Origin: Rathayibacter sp. VKM Ac-2857
GTDB taxonomy: Bacteria > Actinomycetota > Actinomycetes > Actinomycetales > Microbacteriaceae
NCBI RefSeq assembly: GCF_013205025.1
Contig: NZ_JABMLE010000002.1
Location: 310,001-374,000 of the forward strand
DNA length: 64,000 nucleotides
Direction: 5' to 3'
The stretch's first letter is position 1. Every line of letters starts with the position of its first letter. A program made the translations under genes and the position numbers. Positions 8,146 to 16,545 of this stretch are shown here, piece after piece. Below the pieces are notes generated by a model. That model was not told the origin of the DNA. It saw only the letters and a program-made list of their open reading frames with translations, and made no database searches.

Positions 8146-9510
8146 ATGGCAGATCGCGAGTACGGCTTCAAGACGCGGGCAATCCACGCCGGCAACATCC
8201 CCGACCCGGTGACGGGAGCGCGAGCGCTGCCGATCTATCAGACGAGCGCCTTCGTCTTCGACGACACCTCCGACGCGGCGGCGCGGTTCGCGCTGCAGAA
8301 GTACGGGAACATCTACTCCCGGCTCTCCAACCCCACCGTCGCCTCGTTCGAGGAGCGGGTCGCGAGCCTCGAGGGCGGCCTCGGCGCGGTGGCCACCGCC
8401 TCCGGCCTGTCGGCGCAGTTCATCACCTTCGCGGCGCTGGTCGGCGCGGGCGACCACGTCGTCTCCTCCGCCAACCTCTACGGCGGCTCGATCACCCAGC
8501 TCGACGTGACGCTGCGCCGCTTCGGCGTCGAGACCACCTTCGTCCAGTCGAGCGACCCGGCCGACTACGCCGCCGCGATCACCGACAAGACCAAGGTGCT
8601 CTACGCCGAGACGATCGCGAACCCCTCCGGCGAGATCGCCGACATCGAGGGCCTGGCCGCCGTCGCGCACGCCGCCGGCATCCCGCTGATCATCGACTCG
8701 ACCGTCGCGACGCCGTACCTGGTCCGCCCGATCGAGTGGGGCGCCGACATCGTCATCCACTCGGCCACCAAGTTCCTCGGCGGGCACGGCACCACCCTCG
8801 GCGGCGTCGTCGTCGAGTCGGGCCGCTTCCACTACTCGCACGAGAAGTTCCCGCTCCTGCACGACGCGGTCGCCTCCTACGGCGGTCTCTCCTGGGACGG
8901 CAACTTCGGCGAGTACGGCTTCCTCACGCGCCTCCGCGCCGAGCAGCTGCGCGACATCGGCCCGGTCCTCGCCCCGCACTCGGCCTTCCTGCTCGCGCAG
9001 GGCGTGGAGACCCTGCCGTACCGGATCCAGGCGCACGTCGACAACGCCCGCCGCGTCGCGGAGTGGCTCGACGCCGACCCGCGCATCGAGGAGGTCTACT
9101 GGGCCGGCCTTCCCGCGCACCCGCACCACGAGCGCGCGCAGAAGTACCTGCCCAAGGGCCCCGGCTCGGTCTTCAGCTTCGTGGTCAAGGGCGGCCGCGC
9201 CGTCGGCCAGACCTTCATCGAGTCGGTCGACCTCGCCAGCCACCTCGCCAACATCGGCGACGCGAAGACGCTGGTGATCCACCCCGCCTCGACGACGCAC
9301 GCGCAGCTCACTGAGCAGCAGCTGCTGCACGCCGGCGTGCTGCCCGGTCTCGTCCGGCTCTCGGTCGGCATCGAGGACGCGGACGACATCATCTACGACC
9401 TCGACCAGGCGCTCACCCGCGCGGTCGAGGCGCACGGAACGCCGGACGCACCGACCGAGCTGCCCGACGACGTCTCGGTGACCATCGACTCCCCGACCGT
9501 GGAGGTCTGA
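8146..9510 (+). CDS. metY: O-acetylhomoserine aminocarboxypropyltransferase (sulfhydrylase)
   Basis: PLP enzyme of the Cys/Met metabolism family that makes homocysteine from O-acetylhomoserine and sulfide (direct sulfhydrylation). At 454 aa it has the MetY length rather than the roughly 390 aa of cystathionine gamma-synthase. FKTRAIHAG starts the fold. YSRLSNPT, a glycine-rich PLP phosphate loop around TASGLSAQ and SATKFLGGHGTTLGG, with the Schiff-base lysine at about residue 209, are all present. The start at 8146 is set by the TAGCGT box 7 nt upstream; an earlier in-frame codon at 8095 gives an unconserved extension. It is followed 2 nt later by a CoA-binding protein gene. Confidence 0.94.
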   Translation: MADREYGFKTRAIHAGNIPDPVTGARALPIYQTSAFVFDDTSDAAARFALQKYGNIYSRLSNPTVASFEERVASLEGGLGAVATASGLSAQFITFAALVGAGDHVVSSANLYGGSITQLDVTLRRFGVETTFVQSSDPADYAAAITDKTKVLYAETIANPSGEIADIEGLAAVAHAAGIPLIIDSTVATPYLVRPIEWGADIVIHSATKFLGGHGTTLGGVVVESGRFHYSHEKFPLLHDAVASYGGLSWDGNFGEYGFLTRLRAEQLRDIGPVLAPHSAFLLAQGVETLPYRIQAHVDNARRVAEWLDADPRIEEVYWAGLPAHPHHERAQKYLPKGPGSVFSFVVKGGRAVGQTFIESVDLASHLANIGDAKTLVIHPASTTHAQLTEQQLLHAGVLPGLVRLSVGIEDADDIIYDLDQALTRAVEAHGTPDAPTELPDDVSVTIDSPTVEV

Positions 9511-9512
9511 CC

Positions 9513-10124
9513 ATGAGCGACACCGCCACCGCGCCCGCGACCACCGCGACGACGGAGGCCGACGACACCGTCGTCGCGCACCTGTCCAACGGGCTCAGCT
9601 GCTCCGTGCCGACGAACTCGCCCCTGGCGAAGCTGCTGAAGTCGCAGCGCACCTGGGTCGGGCCGGACGCGAAGAAGCGGCTCGAGATCCTCCGCCGCGC
9701 GAAGACCGTCGCGATCGTCGGCGCCTCGCCGAACCCGGCGCGCTCCTCCTACTTCGTCTCGACCTACCTCCAGCAGTCGAGCGACTACGAGCTGTACTTC
9801 GTGAACCCGAACGCGAAGGAGATCCTGGGGCAGCCGGTCTACAAGAGCCTCGCCGACCTCCCCGTCGTGCCCGACATCGTCGACGTCTTCCGCAAGGCGA
9901 GCGACATCCCCTCGGTCATCGACGACGTCGTCGCCATCGGCGCGCCGACGGTCTGGGTGCAGCTCGGCATCTGGAATCAGGAGGCCGCCGAGTACGGCGA
10001 GTCGAAGGGCCTCACCGTGGTGATGGACCGCTGCCTCAAGGTCGAGCACGCCCGCTTCCACGGCGGCCTGCACCTCCTCGGCTTCGACACCGGCCAGATC
10101 ACCTCCCGCAAGACCCTGCGCTGA
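9513..10124 (+). CDS. CoA-binding domain protein (YccU-like)
   Basis: A 203 aa cytosolic protein with a Rossmann-type CoA_binding_2 domain starting near residue 65. VAIVGASPNPARSSY is the nucleotide-binding loop, and VWVQLGIWNQEAAEYGES and VMDRCLKVEHAR are conserved later blocks. The first 60 residues are a Thr/Ala-rich lead-in. The start lies 2 nt after the metY stop, with GGAGGT inside the end of metY, so the two genes are translationally coupled. Pairing with O-acetylhomoserine sulfhydrylase genes is common in actinobacteria. A role in acyl-CoA or sulfur metabolism is suggested by context only. Confidence 0.85.
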   Translation: MSDTATAPATTATTEADDTVVAHLSNGLSCSVPTNSPLAKLLKSQRTWVGPDAKKRLEILRRAKTVAIVGASPNPARSSYFVSTYLQQSSDYELYFVNPNAKEILGQPVYKSLADLPVVPDIVDVFRKASDIPSVIDDVVAIGAPTVWVQLGIWNQEAAEYGESKGLTVVMDRCLKVEHARFHGGLHLLGFDTGQITSRKTLR

Positions 10125-10142
10125 CGCCGCCCCTCCTCCCCC

Positions 10143-10201
10143 GCGAGATGCCACTTGTGCACGCTTTTCACGGCGTGTCGCGTGCACAAGTGGCATCTCG
10201 C
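10143..10201. repeat. 59-bp palindromic element, copy A
   Basis: Perfect 22-bp inverted repeat, arms 10143-10164 and 10180-10201, with a 15-nt loop containing CGGCGTGTC. It lies between two convergent genes (CoA-binding protein and rtcB), where it could act as a bidirectional terminator. Same family as 20691-20749, 25263-25325 and 30168-30230. The arms share GCGAGATGCCACTTGTG. Confidence 0.9.
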
Positions 10202-10209
10202 TGAGAGGG

Positions 10210-11379
10210 TCAGTCGCCCTTCACGTTGACGAGCTGGCGGAGGGTGTGCCGGATCTCGACGAGGTCGGCCGCGTCGGCCATCACCCGGTCGATCGGCTTG
10301 TAGGCCGCCGGGATCTCGTCGATGAAGGCGTCGGTGTCGCGGTACTCGATGCCGGCCATCGCCTCGCGCAGCTGCTCGTGGCTGAAGGTCTTCCGCGCCG
10401 CCGAGCGCGAGTACTCGCGACCGGCGCCGTGCGGCGACGAGTTCAGCGACATCGCGTCGCCGCGCCCGACCACCACGTAGGACGCGGTCCCCATCGAGCC
10501 GGGGATGAGCCCCGGCCGTCCGGCGTCGGCCTGGATCGCGCCCTTCCGGCTGACCCAGACGTCCCGGCCCCAGTGCCGCTCCTTCTCGGTGAAGTTGTGG
10601 TGGCAGTTGATCCGCTCCCGCTCCTGGACCGCGACGCCGCTCCACTCCGCGAGCTGGCGGACGACCCGGTCCATCATCTCCTCGCGGTTGAGCAGCGCGA
10701 ACCGCTGCGCCCAGCGCAGCTCGGCGACGTAGCGGTCGAACTGCTCCGTTCCCTCGACCAGGTAGGCGAGGTCGGGGTCCGGCAGCGCGATCCAGTGCCG
10801 CTCGCAGTACTCGCGGGCGATCCGTATGTGCTCGGTCGCGATCCGGTTGCCCACGCCCCGGGAGCCGGAGTGCAGGAACAGCCAGACCGCGTCGGTCTCG
10901 TCGACGCTCACCTCGATGAAGTGGTTGCCGCTGCCGAGCGAGCCGATCTGCAGCCGCCAGTGCTTCGCGGACCGCGCCGGGTCGAAGCCCGCCTCGACGG
11001 CGAGCGCCTCCAGCTCGGCCACCCGAGGCTCGGCGGTCGCGACGACCTTGCGGTTCGCCGCCCCCGCTGACAGCGGGACCGCGCGCTCGATCTGCCGCCG
11101 CAGCTCGCCCAGGTCGCGGCCGGCGAGGTCGCTCCGGGAGAACTGCGTGCGCACGGCGATCATGCCGCAGCCGATGTCGACGCCCACGGCCGCCGGGATG
11201 AGCGCGCCGAGGGTCGGGATGACCGAGCCGACCGTCGCGCCGAGTCCGAGGTGGGCGTCGGGCATCAGCGCCAGGTGGGGGTGGATGAACGGCATCTCCG
11301 AGGCGGTGAGCGCCTGCTGCCGCGCGTTGTCGTCCAGGATGCTCGCCCAGGAGACGAGCCGCTCCGTGATTCTCTGCAT
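10210..11379 (-). CDS. rtcB: RtcB-type RNA ligase
   Basis: GTP- and Mn-dependent ligase joining RNA 3'-phosphate (or 2',3'-cyclic phosphate) ends to 5'-hydroxyl ends; used in RNA repair. The 389 aa protein has PDAHLG, GVDIGCGM with the metal-binding cysteine, GSGNHFIEV, HSGSRGVGN and HGAGR. The histidine of HGAGR (about residue 317) is the expected guanylation site. The start at 11379 has a good ribosome site (GAGGAAGG, 3 nt spacing); longer upstream extensions in this frame are not conserved-looking. No archease or sigma-54 RtcR neighbour is present. A possible 44-codon ORF lies just upstream on the same strand. Confidence 0.93.
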   Translation of the reverse strand: MQRITERLVSWASILDDNARQQALTASEMPFIHPHLALMPDAHLGLGATVGSVIPTLGALIPAAVGVDIGCGMIAVRTQFSRSDLAGRDLGELRRQIERAVPLSAGAANRKVVATAEPRVAELEALAVEAGFDPARSAKHWRLQIGSLGSGNHFIEVSVDETDAVWLFLHSGSRGVGNRIATEHIRIAREYCERHWIALPDPDLAYLVEGTEQFDRYVAELRWAQRFALLNREEMMDRVVRQLAEWSGVAVQERERINCHHNFTEKERHWGRDVWVSRKGAIQADAGRPGLIPGSMGTASYVVVGRGDAMSLNSSPHGAGREYSRSAARKTFSHEQLREAMAGIEYRDTDAFIDEIPAAYKPIDRVMADAADLVEIRHTLRQLVNVKGD

Positions 11380-11540
11380 GGTCCTTCCTCTCGTGAAGGC
11401 CCGGCGGTCGCCGGGATCGGGGTGGGACGCGCTCGGGGCGGCGGGCTGCCGCGAGCCGACCGCGAGGCCCCTCCCCTGCAGAGGAGCGCCGACGCACGAG
11501 GGCCCCGAGACGGTGTCGTCCGGGAGCCCGCGGCGGATGC

Positions 11541-11675
11541 CTAGGGGTGCCGGACGACGCCGGGCTGGAGGTTCGCGGGACCGCGCTTCGAGCGTTCGAG
11601 CTCGACCGCGCCGACGAGGGCGCGGGGGCGGTCGGCGACGAGCAGCTCGACGCGGGTCGATCGATTCGCGGTCAC
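11541..11675 (-). CDS. possible small protein upstream of rtcB (44 aa)
   Basis: A 44-codon frame starting with GTG at 11675, preceded by a very strong ribosome site (GGAAGGAG, 6 nt spacing). The product starts VTANRSTRVELLVADRPRA and is rich in Arg and Val. It lies on the same strand as rtcB and 161 nt ahead of it, with a short hairpin (around 11471-11486) in the gap. I do not recognise the family. The ribosome site is the main evidence; the ORF could also be a chance reading of the rtcB leader. Confidence 0.45.
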   Translation of the reverse strand: MTANRSTRVELLVADRPRALVGAVELERSKRGPANLQPGVVRHP

Positions 11676-12005
11676 GGGCTGCTCCTTCCGGGCGTCGGGG
11701 GTGCGCACTCCGGTGGCGCGCCCGCCGAAGGTAGCAGCGCCCGGCGCGGCCGTGCAACCCGGGCGTGTCGCGCGGCACGGCCCGTCGCGACGTCCAGGCG
11801 CAGGATCCTCCTGGCCCCTCCCGGAGCGCCTCCCCCTCGAGTCGGAGTCTCCTCCGCATCGCGTGGGCGCTCTCTGGGCGACCCCTCCGTGTCCCCGGAA
11901 TCGTGACAGCGACAGGAGTAGGCAGGACGGGCAAGGGAGAACGAACTCCGCCGATCGTGACAACGAATCAGGCCGCCCGGCGGCCACGAAGAGGTGTACG
12001 AAACG
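11676..12005. other. divergent intergenic region between the rtcB unit and the cell-wall hydrolase gene
   Basis: No ORF is convincing here. Two copies of ATCGTGACA(G/A)CGA lie at 11900-11913 and 11954-11966, 54 bp apart, upstream of the hydrolase gene. They could be operators. I looked for a ydaO-type (c-di-AMP) riboswitch, which often precedes such hydrolases in actinobacteria, and could not recognise its conserved core. Confidence 0.4.
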
Positions 12006-13007
12006 ATGAGAACCACCCGTCCCACTCCATTCGCCCAGCGCCCCCGGCGCCTCCTGATCGCAGGGGTCGCCTGCGGCGCCCTCGCCTTCGGGTCGGTCGC
12101 CACGGCACCCGCGGTCTTCGCCGCCGAGGCACCGGTCAGCGCCGCTGCCGCCTCGGCCGCCGCCTGGCCCGTCGTCGCCGAGGGCGAGAACAGCGCCAAC
12201 GCCCGCACGGTGCAGCACCTGCTGAACGCGGCCGGAGCCTCGCTCGACGCCGACGGCGTCTTCGGCTCCGCCACCGCCGCCGCGGTGACCTCCTTCCAGA
12301 GCGCGCGCGGCCTCTCCGCCGACGGCATCGTCGGCGCGCAGACCTGGGCGGCCCTGATCACGACGGTGTCCTCCGGGGACTCCGGCGAGGCGGTCAGCGC
12401 GCTCCAGGTCCAGCTGAACAAGGTCGGCGCGAGTCTCACGGTCGACGGCGCGTTCGGTGCCGCGACCCTCGCGGCGGTGAAGAGGGTCCAGTCTGCGGCC
12501 GGGCTGACCGTCGACGGCGTCGTCGGACCGCAGACCTGGCAGTCGCTGGTCGGCGCCGGCTCGGGCACCACCCCCGAGCCCGGGCAGCCGGGCGAGACCT
12601 TCGCGACCCTCAGTGAGGAGCAGCTCGCCAACGTCCGCACGATCATCGCGGAGGGCAAGACCGCCGGTGTGCCCGAGTACGGCTGGGTCGTCGCCATCGC
12701 CACGGCGATGCAGGAGTCGCGACTGCGGAACCTCTCCGGCGGCGACCGCGACTCGGTCGGCCTCTTCCAGCAGCGCCCGTCCGCGGGCTGGGGCGACGCG
12801 GCCGACCTCGTCGACCCGGTCTACGCCTCGAGGGCGTTCTACGGGGCGGCGAACAGCCCCACCACGAACACCGGACTGACGGACATCGCCGGCTGGGAGT
12901 CGATGTCGGTGACCGAGGCGGCCCAGGCCGTCCAGGTCTCCGCCTACCCGGACGCCTACGCGCAGTGGGAGACCCTGGCGCGCGAGGCCGTCGAGAGCGA
13001 GGGATGA
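12006..13007 (+). CDS. secreted protein with two peptidoglycan-binding domains and a lysozyme-like domain
   Basis: The 333 aa protein starts at ATG 12006, supported by AGAGGTG about 8 nt upstream; an in-frame GTG at 11994 is too early for it. Residues 1-40 are a signal peptide ending near AVFAAEAP. Two PG_binding_1 repeats follow at about 45-115 and 120-185; each contains the (A/V)DGVFG or VDGAFG type turn and ends in TWxxL. A short TTPEPGQPGE linker leads to a C-terminal transglycosylase-like domain (about 195-333). Its IATAMQESRLRN carries a candidate catalytic glutamate, and DSVGLFQQRPS follows. It likely binds and cuts cell-wall glycan. The next gene shares the binding repeats. Confidence 0.85.
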   Translation: MRTTRPTPFAQRPRRLLIAGVACGALAFGSVATAPAVFAAEAPVSAAAASAAAWPVVAEGENSANARTVQHLLNAAGASLDADGVFGSATAAAVTSFQSARGLSADGIVGAQTWAALITTVSSGDSGEAVSALQVQLNKVGASLTVDGAFGAATLAAVKRVQSAAGLTVDGVVGPQTWQSLVGAGSGTTPEPGQPGETFATLSEEQLANVRTIIAEGKTAGVPEYGWVVAIATAMQESRLRNLSGGDRDSVGLFQQRPSAGWGDAADLVDPVYASRAFYGAANSPTTNTGLTDIAGWESMSVTEAAQAVQVSAYPDAYAQWETLAREAVESEG

Positions 13008-13012
13008 GGATC

Positions 13013-14050
13013 ATGAGCACCACGGAGATCAGCACGACAGAGACCGGCACGACCGGCACCACCACCACGACGGCCCCCGAGACCCGGCGCCCGCGGAGCC
13101 TCGGCACCCGTGCCCTCGCGATCGTCACCGCCCTGCTGCTCGCCCTCGGCGTCAGCGTCGGCACGGCGACCAGCGCCCAGGCGGCCGACTGGCCCGTCCT
13201 CTCCTCCGGCTCGACCGGCGAGGACGTGACCACTGCGCAGTACCTGCTGCGCTCCTCCGGTCAGTCGCTCGCCGTCGACGGCGCGTTCGGCGCCGGCACG
13301 CAGTCGGCGGTCACCTCCTTCCAGTCCGGCGCGGGCCTCGCGGCCGACGGCGTGATCGGCGCGGCCACCTGGAGTGCGCTGACGGTGACCGAGCAGAGCG
13401 GCGCCTCCGGAGACGCGGTCAGCGCGGTGCAGACGCAGCTGAACGCGAACGGCGCGTCCGTCGCCGTCGACGGCGCGTTCGGCGCGGCGACGACCGCCGC
13501 GGTGCAGAGCTTCCAGGGCAGTGCGGGACTGACCGCGGACGGCATCGTCGGGCCGGCCACCTGGAAGGCGCTCGTCGCCGGGACCGGCGGCGGCACCACG
13601 CCTCCGCCGTCGGGTGACGCCGCTGCGACCGCGCAGGCGATCCTCGACAACCCGGGGATCGAGCTCTACGAGCTGGGCTCGGACGCCGCCTCCACCTCGC
13701 TCGCGAACATCCGCGACACGGCCGCCGGCCAGCCCGCGAAGACGAGCCCCGAGGGCGACGCCGGGGTGACCTCGGTCGCGCTGAACCCGGCCATGCTCGA
13801 CGCGCTGCTGAAGCTGAACACGCAGTACGGCCACACGCTGCGGGTCACCTCGATCGCTGGTGAGGACCACTCCACCGGCTCCGGCCACTACACCGGCGAC
13901 GCGCTCGACATCGACCTGATCGACGGCGTCCGGGTCTTCGAGGGCGCCGACCACCAGGCGATCCAGAACGCCTGCGCCGAGATGGGCGCGACGCTCACGC
14001 TCGGCCCCGGCGACGCGGGCCACTCGGACCACGTGCACTGCGAGTTCTGA
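13013..14050 (+). CDS. secreted peptidoglycan-binding protein with M15-like carboxypeptidase domain
   Basis: The 345 aa protein has a Thr-rich cytosolic start, a hydrophobic signal segment at about 35-55 ending ATSAQAAD, and two PG_binding_1 repeats (about 60-185). The C-terminal domain has SGHYTGDALDID and, at the extreme end, HSDHVHCEF. These supply the H, D and H zinc ligands expected of M15/LAS peptidases that cleave peptidoglycan stem peptides. The ATG at 13013 follows GAGGG by 9 nt; an ATG at 13004 overlapping the preceding stop is an alternative. It is a tandem neighbour of the 12006 gene with related binding repeats but a different enzymatic domain. Confidence 0.85.
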   Translation: MSTTEISTTETGTTGTTTTTAPETRRPRSLGTRALAIVTALLLALGVSVGTATSAQAADWPVLSSGSTGEDVTTAQYLLRSSGQSLAVDGAFGAGTQSAVTSFQSGAGLAADGVIGAATWSALTVTEQSGASGDAVSAVQTQLNANGASVAVDGAFGAATTAAVQSFQGSAGLTADGIVGPATWKALVAGTGGGTTPPPSGDAAATAQAILDNPGIELYELGSDAASTSLANIRDTAAGQPAKTSPEGDAGVTSVALNPAMLDALLKLNTQYGHTLRVTSIAGEDHSTGSGHYTGDALDIDLIDGVRVFEGADHQAIQNACAEMGATLTLGPGDAGHSDHVHCEF

Positions 14051-14086
14051 CACGCGGGACCTCGATCCCGGTACTCGGAATCAGGG

Positions 14087-14118
14087 GGGGGCGGGCGCTC
14101 GATCGGGCGCCCGCCCCC
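14087..14118 (+). terminator. GC-rich terminator hairpin
   Basis: Perfect 12-bp stem (14087-14098 with 14107-14118) with an 8-nt loop. It starts 36 bp after the stop of the M15-like gene and lies before the sdaA promoter. Only two T residues follow, as is usual for high-GC actinobacterial terminators. Confidence 0.7.
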
Positions 14119-14134
14119 TTCCGTGCGCGAGGCG

Positions 14135-14140
14135 TAGTCT
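14135..14140 (+). promoter_or_regulatory. -10 box of sdaA (leaderless type)
   Basis: TAGTCT ends 6 nt before the sdaA ATG at 14147. It follows the terminator of the previous gene, so it begins a new transcription unit. Confidence 0.6.
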
Positions 14141-14146
14141 CGGGAG

Positions 14147-15526
14147 ATGAGTGCATACGTCTCCGCCTTCGACCTGTTCAGCGTGGGGATCGGCCCCTCC
14201 AGCTCGCACACGGTCGGCCCGATGCGGGCGGCCCTCGCGCTCGCCGAGCGACTGCGCGACGCGGGGCTGCTCGACCGGGTGAGCCGCGTGGTCTGCACGC
14301 TCTACGGCTCGCTCGGCTCGACAGGCATCGGCCACGGGACGCCGGACGCGATCGTCGCCGGGCTGTCCGGGCTGCACCCGGAGACCTGCGATCCGGCGGA
14401 GGTCCGCGGCGCGTGGGCTCGGCTCGACGAGGACGGAGCGATCGCGCTCGCGGGCGAGGCGCGCCTCCCGATGACCCGCGACGACATCGCCTTCGAGCCG
14501 CGCACCCGGCTCCCCGAGCACCCCAACGCCCTGACGTTCAGCGTCTGGCTCGGCGACGCGGCGCTGCCCGAGTGGGAGGAGACCTACTACTCGATCGGCG
14601 GCGGCTTCATCCGGCGGGCCGGTGAGCGCGCCGAGCTGGCCTCGCTCGCTCCGCACCCCTACCCCTTCGTCTCCGCGCTCGACCTGCTCGCGACCTGCGA
14701 CCGGACCCGCTCGAGCATCGACGAGATCGCCGCCGCGAACGAGCGGGCGCTGCACCCCGGTCTCGACGTCGACGCCCGGCTCGACGCGATCTGGGACGCG
14801 ATGGCCGCCTGCGTCGAGCACGGCCTGGCGACCGAGGGCGTCCTGCCCGGCGGGCTGGGCGTGCAGCGCCGCGCCTCCGTCCTGCGCGGCCGGCTCGAGG
14901 CGTTCGAGGACGACCCGCTGGACCGTGCGCGGGCGACCTCGGTGGAGTGGCTGCACGCGTTCGCGCTCGCGGTGAACGAGGAGAACGCGGCCGGCGGTCG
15001 CGTCGTCACCGCGCCGACGAACGGGGCGGCGGGCATCATCCCGGCCGTCGCGCACCACTACCTCCGCTTCGTGCCCGGGGCGGACCGTGCGGGCATCCGG
15101 CGGTTCCTGCTCACCGCGACGGCGATCGGCTCGCTCTGCAAGACCAACGCCTCGATCTCGGGCGCGGAGGCCGGCTGTCAGGGCGAGGTCGGCTCGGCGT
15201 GCGCGATGGCGGCGGGTGCGCTCTGCGCGGTGCTCGGCGGGACCCCGCGCCAGGTGGAGAACGCGGCGGAGATCGCGATGGAGCACCACCTCGGGCTGAC
15301 CTGCGACCCGGTCGGCGGACTGGTGCAGATCCCGTGCATCGAGCGCAACGCGATCGCCGCCTCGACCGCGGTCAGCGCGGCGCGGCTGGCGCTGCACGGC
15401 GACGGCACGCACCGGGTCTCGCTCGACACGGTGATCGAGACGATGCGGCAGACCGGCATCGACATGTCCTCGAAGTACAAGGAGACCAGCGAGGGCGGGC
15501 TCGCGGTCAACGTCATCGAGTGCTGA
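14147..15526 (+). CDS. sdaA: L-serine ammonia-lyase (single-chain, iron-sulfur)
   Basis: Converts L-serine to pyruvate and ammonia with a 4Fe-4S cluster. The 459 aa protein has the fused beta-alpha organisation of the single-chain enzymes. FDLFSVGIGPSSSHTVGPMR opens the beta domain. The alpha domain carries the cluster cysteines in KTNASISGAEAGCQGEVG, GLTCDPVGG and VQIPCIERNA, and also has the TAPTNGAAGIIPA block. Start is ATG 14147, set by the TAGTCT box. The last codons, including the stop, are echoed in two degenerate 29-bp repeats downstream. Confidence 0.95.
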   Translation: MSAYVSAFDLFSVGIGPSSSHTVGPMRAALALAERLRDAGLLDRVSRVVCTLYGSLGSTGIGHGTPDAIVAGLSGLHPETCDPAEVRGAWARLDEDGAIALAGEARLPMTRDDIAFEPRTRLPEHPNALTFSVWLGDAALPEWEETYYSIGGGFIRRAGERAELASLAPHPYPFVSALDLLATCDRTRSSIDEIAAANERALHPGLDVDARLDAIWDAMAACVEHGLATEGVLPGGLGVQRRASVLRGRLEAFEDDPLDRARATSVEWLHAFALAVNEENAAGGRVVTAPTNGAAGIIPAVAHHYLRFVPGADRAGIRRFLLTATAIGSLCKTNASISGAEAGCQGEVGSACAMAAGALCAVLGGTPRQVENAAEIAMEHHLGLTCDPVGGLVQIPCIERNAIAASTAVSAARLALHGDGTHRVSLDTVIETMRQTGIDMSSKYKETSEGGLAVNVIEC

Positions 15527-15592
15527 GGCGCCGGCGCTGCGTCGTCGAGCGCTGACGCGCCGGTGCTGCGTCGTCGAGTGCCGACACCGCGG
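15512..15592 (+). repeat. 29-bp tandem repeat at the sdaA 3' end
   Basis: The end of sdaA, including the stop, recurs at 15541 and 15570 with a 29-bp period. Each unit begins GTC(A/G)TCGAG(T/C)G(C) and continues with a GGCGCCGG-like stretch; the third unit has lost the TGA. It looks like a local slippage or duplication event. Confidence 0.75.
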
Positions 15593-15651
15593 CGGGGACG
15601 GCGGATGACCGGGCGTTACGCGCCCGGGTGCGCAGCGTCGGTGGTGGGACC

Positions 15652-15657
15652 TAGCGT
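15652..15657 (+). promoter_or_regulatory. -10 box of the sulfurtransferase gene (leaderless type)
   Basis: TAGCGT ends 6 nt before the GTG at 15664; no ribosome site fits between. Confidence 0.6.
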
Positions 15658-15663
15658 GGCCGG

Positions 15664-16545
15664 GTGACCAGCTCCCCGTACCTCGCCCGGCCGATCGTCT
15701 CGACCCAGTGGCTCGCCGACCACCTCGGCCGCGAGAACCTCGTCGTGATCGACGCGAGCGTGCTGTTCGTCCCCGGCTTCGACGGCCGCTACCGCTACCT
15801 CAGCGGCGAGGACCAGTACCTGGTCGAGGGCCACGTGCCCGGCGCCGTCTTCGCCGACCTGATCGAGCAGCTCTCCGACGCCGAGGCGGCGCACCCGTTC
15901 TCGCGCCTCGACCCGGAGCGCTTCGCCGCCGCGGTCGGCGCACTCGGCATCGACGACGACGCGGTCGTGGTCGTCTACGACTCCGCCGTGGGGCAGTGGG
16001 CCTCGCGGCTGTGGTGGCTGCTGCGCGCGGCCGGCCACGACGCCGTCGCGGTGCTCGACGGCGGCCTGACCGCCTGGCGCCGGGAGGGGCGCGCCGTCGA
16101 GACCGGGCACGTCGCTCCCGTCGCCGGCCCCGGCATCGCCGTCCGCGAGGAGCGCCCGCTCTGGATCGACAAGACCGGGGTCGAGCGGATCGTCCGCGGC
16201 GAGTCGCCCGGCGCCCTCGTCTGCGCGGTCCCACCGAAGGAGTTCACCGGCGAGGCCGGGCAGCGCCCGCGCCGCGGGCACCTCCCCGGCTCGATCAGCG
16301 TCCCGGCCGCGCGCCTCGTCGACCGGGAGACGAACACGCTCCTGCCGCCGGACCGGCTGCGGGCGCTCTTCGGCGAGGCGCTCCGGGCCGAGCGGATCGT
16401 CCTCTACTGCGGCGGCGGCATCGCGGCGACCGCGGACGCGCTCGCCCTCGCCGTGCTCGGCGTCGACACCGCGGTCGTCTACGACGGCTCGCTCAACGAG
16501 TGGGCCGCCGATCCCGACGCCCCGCTCGTCGTCACGGCCGCCTGA
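15664..16545 (+). CDS. 3-mercaptopyruvate/thiosulfate sulfurtransferase
   Basis: Two-domain rhodanese of 293 aa that moves a sulfane sulfur through an active-site cysteine. The N-terminal, non-catalytic domain contains LIDASV-like [12 protein letters not shown] and the GHVPGA turn. The C-terminal domain has [13 protein letters not shown] and the catalytic loop CGGGIAA with Cys at about residue 249. Classical mercaptopyruvate enzymes have CGSGVTA and thiosulfate enzymes CRKGVT-like loops, so this loop is closer to the mercaptopyruvate type but variant. Start is GTG. The 3' end overlaps the convergent DUF255 gene by 14 bp. Confidence 0.88.
   Translation: MTSSPYLARPIVSTQWLADHLGRENLVVIDASVLFVPGFDGRYRYLSGEDQYLVEGHVPGAVFADLIEQLSDAEAAHPFSRLDPERFAAAVGALGIDDDAVVVVYDSAVGQWASRLWWLLRAAGHDAVAVLDGGLTAWRREGRAVETGHVAPVAGPGIAVREERPLWIDKTGVERIVRGESPGALVCAVPPKEFTGEAGQRPRRGHLPGSISVPAARLVDRETNTLLPPDRLRALFGEALRAERIVLYCGGGIAATADALALAVLGVDTAVVYDGSLNEWAADPDAPLVVTAA

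Noticed and set aside
11380-11540. tRNA-like RNA between the small ORF and rtcB
   Set aside because: Some rtcB loci carry such RNAs, but no T-arm, anticodon-arm or 3' CCA pattern could be assembled here.
11676-12005. ydaO-type c-di-AMP riboswitch upstream of the cell-wall hydrolase
   Set aside because: Expected by analogy with actinobacterial hydrolase genes, but the conserved core sequences of the aptamer are not recognisable.
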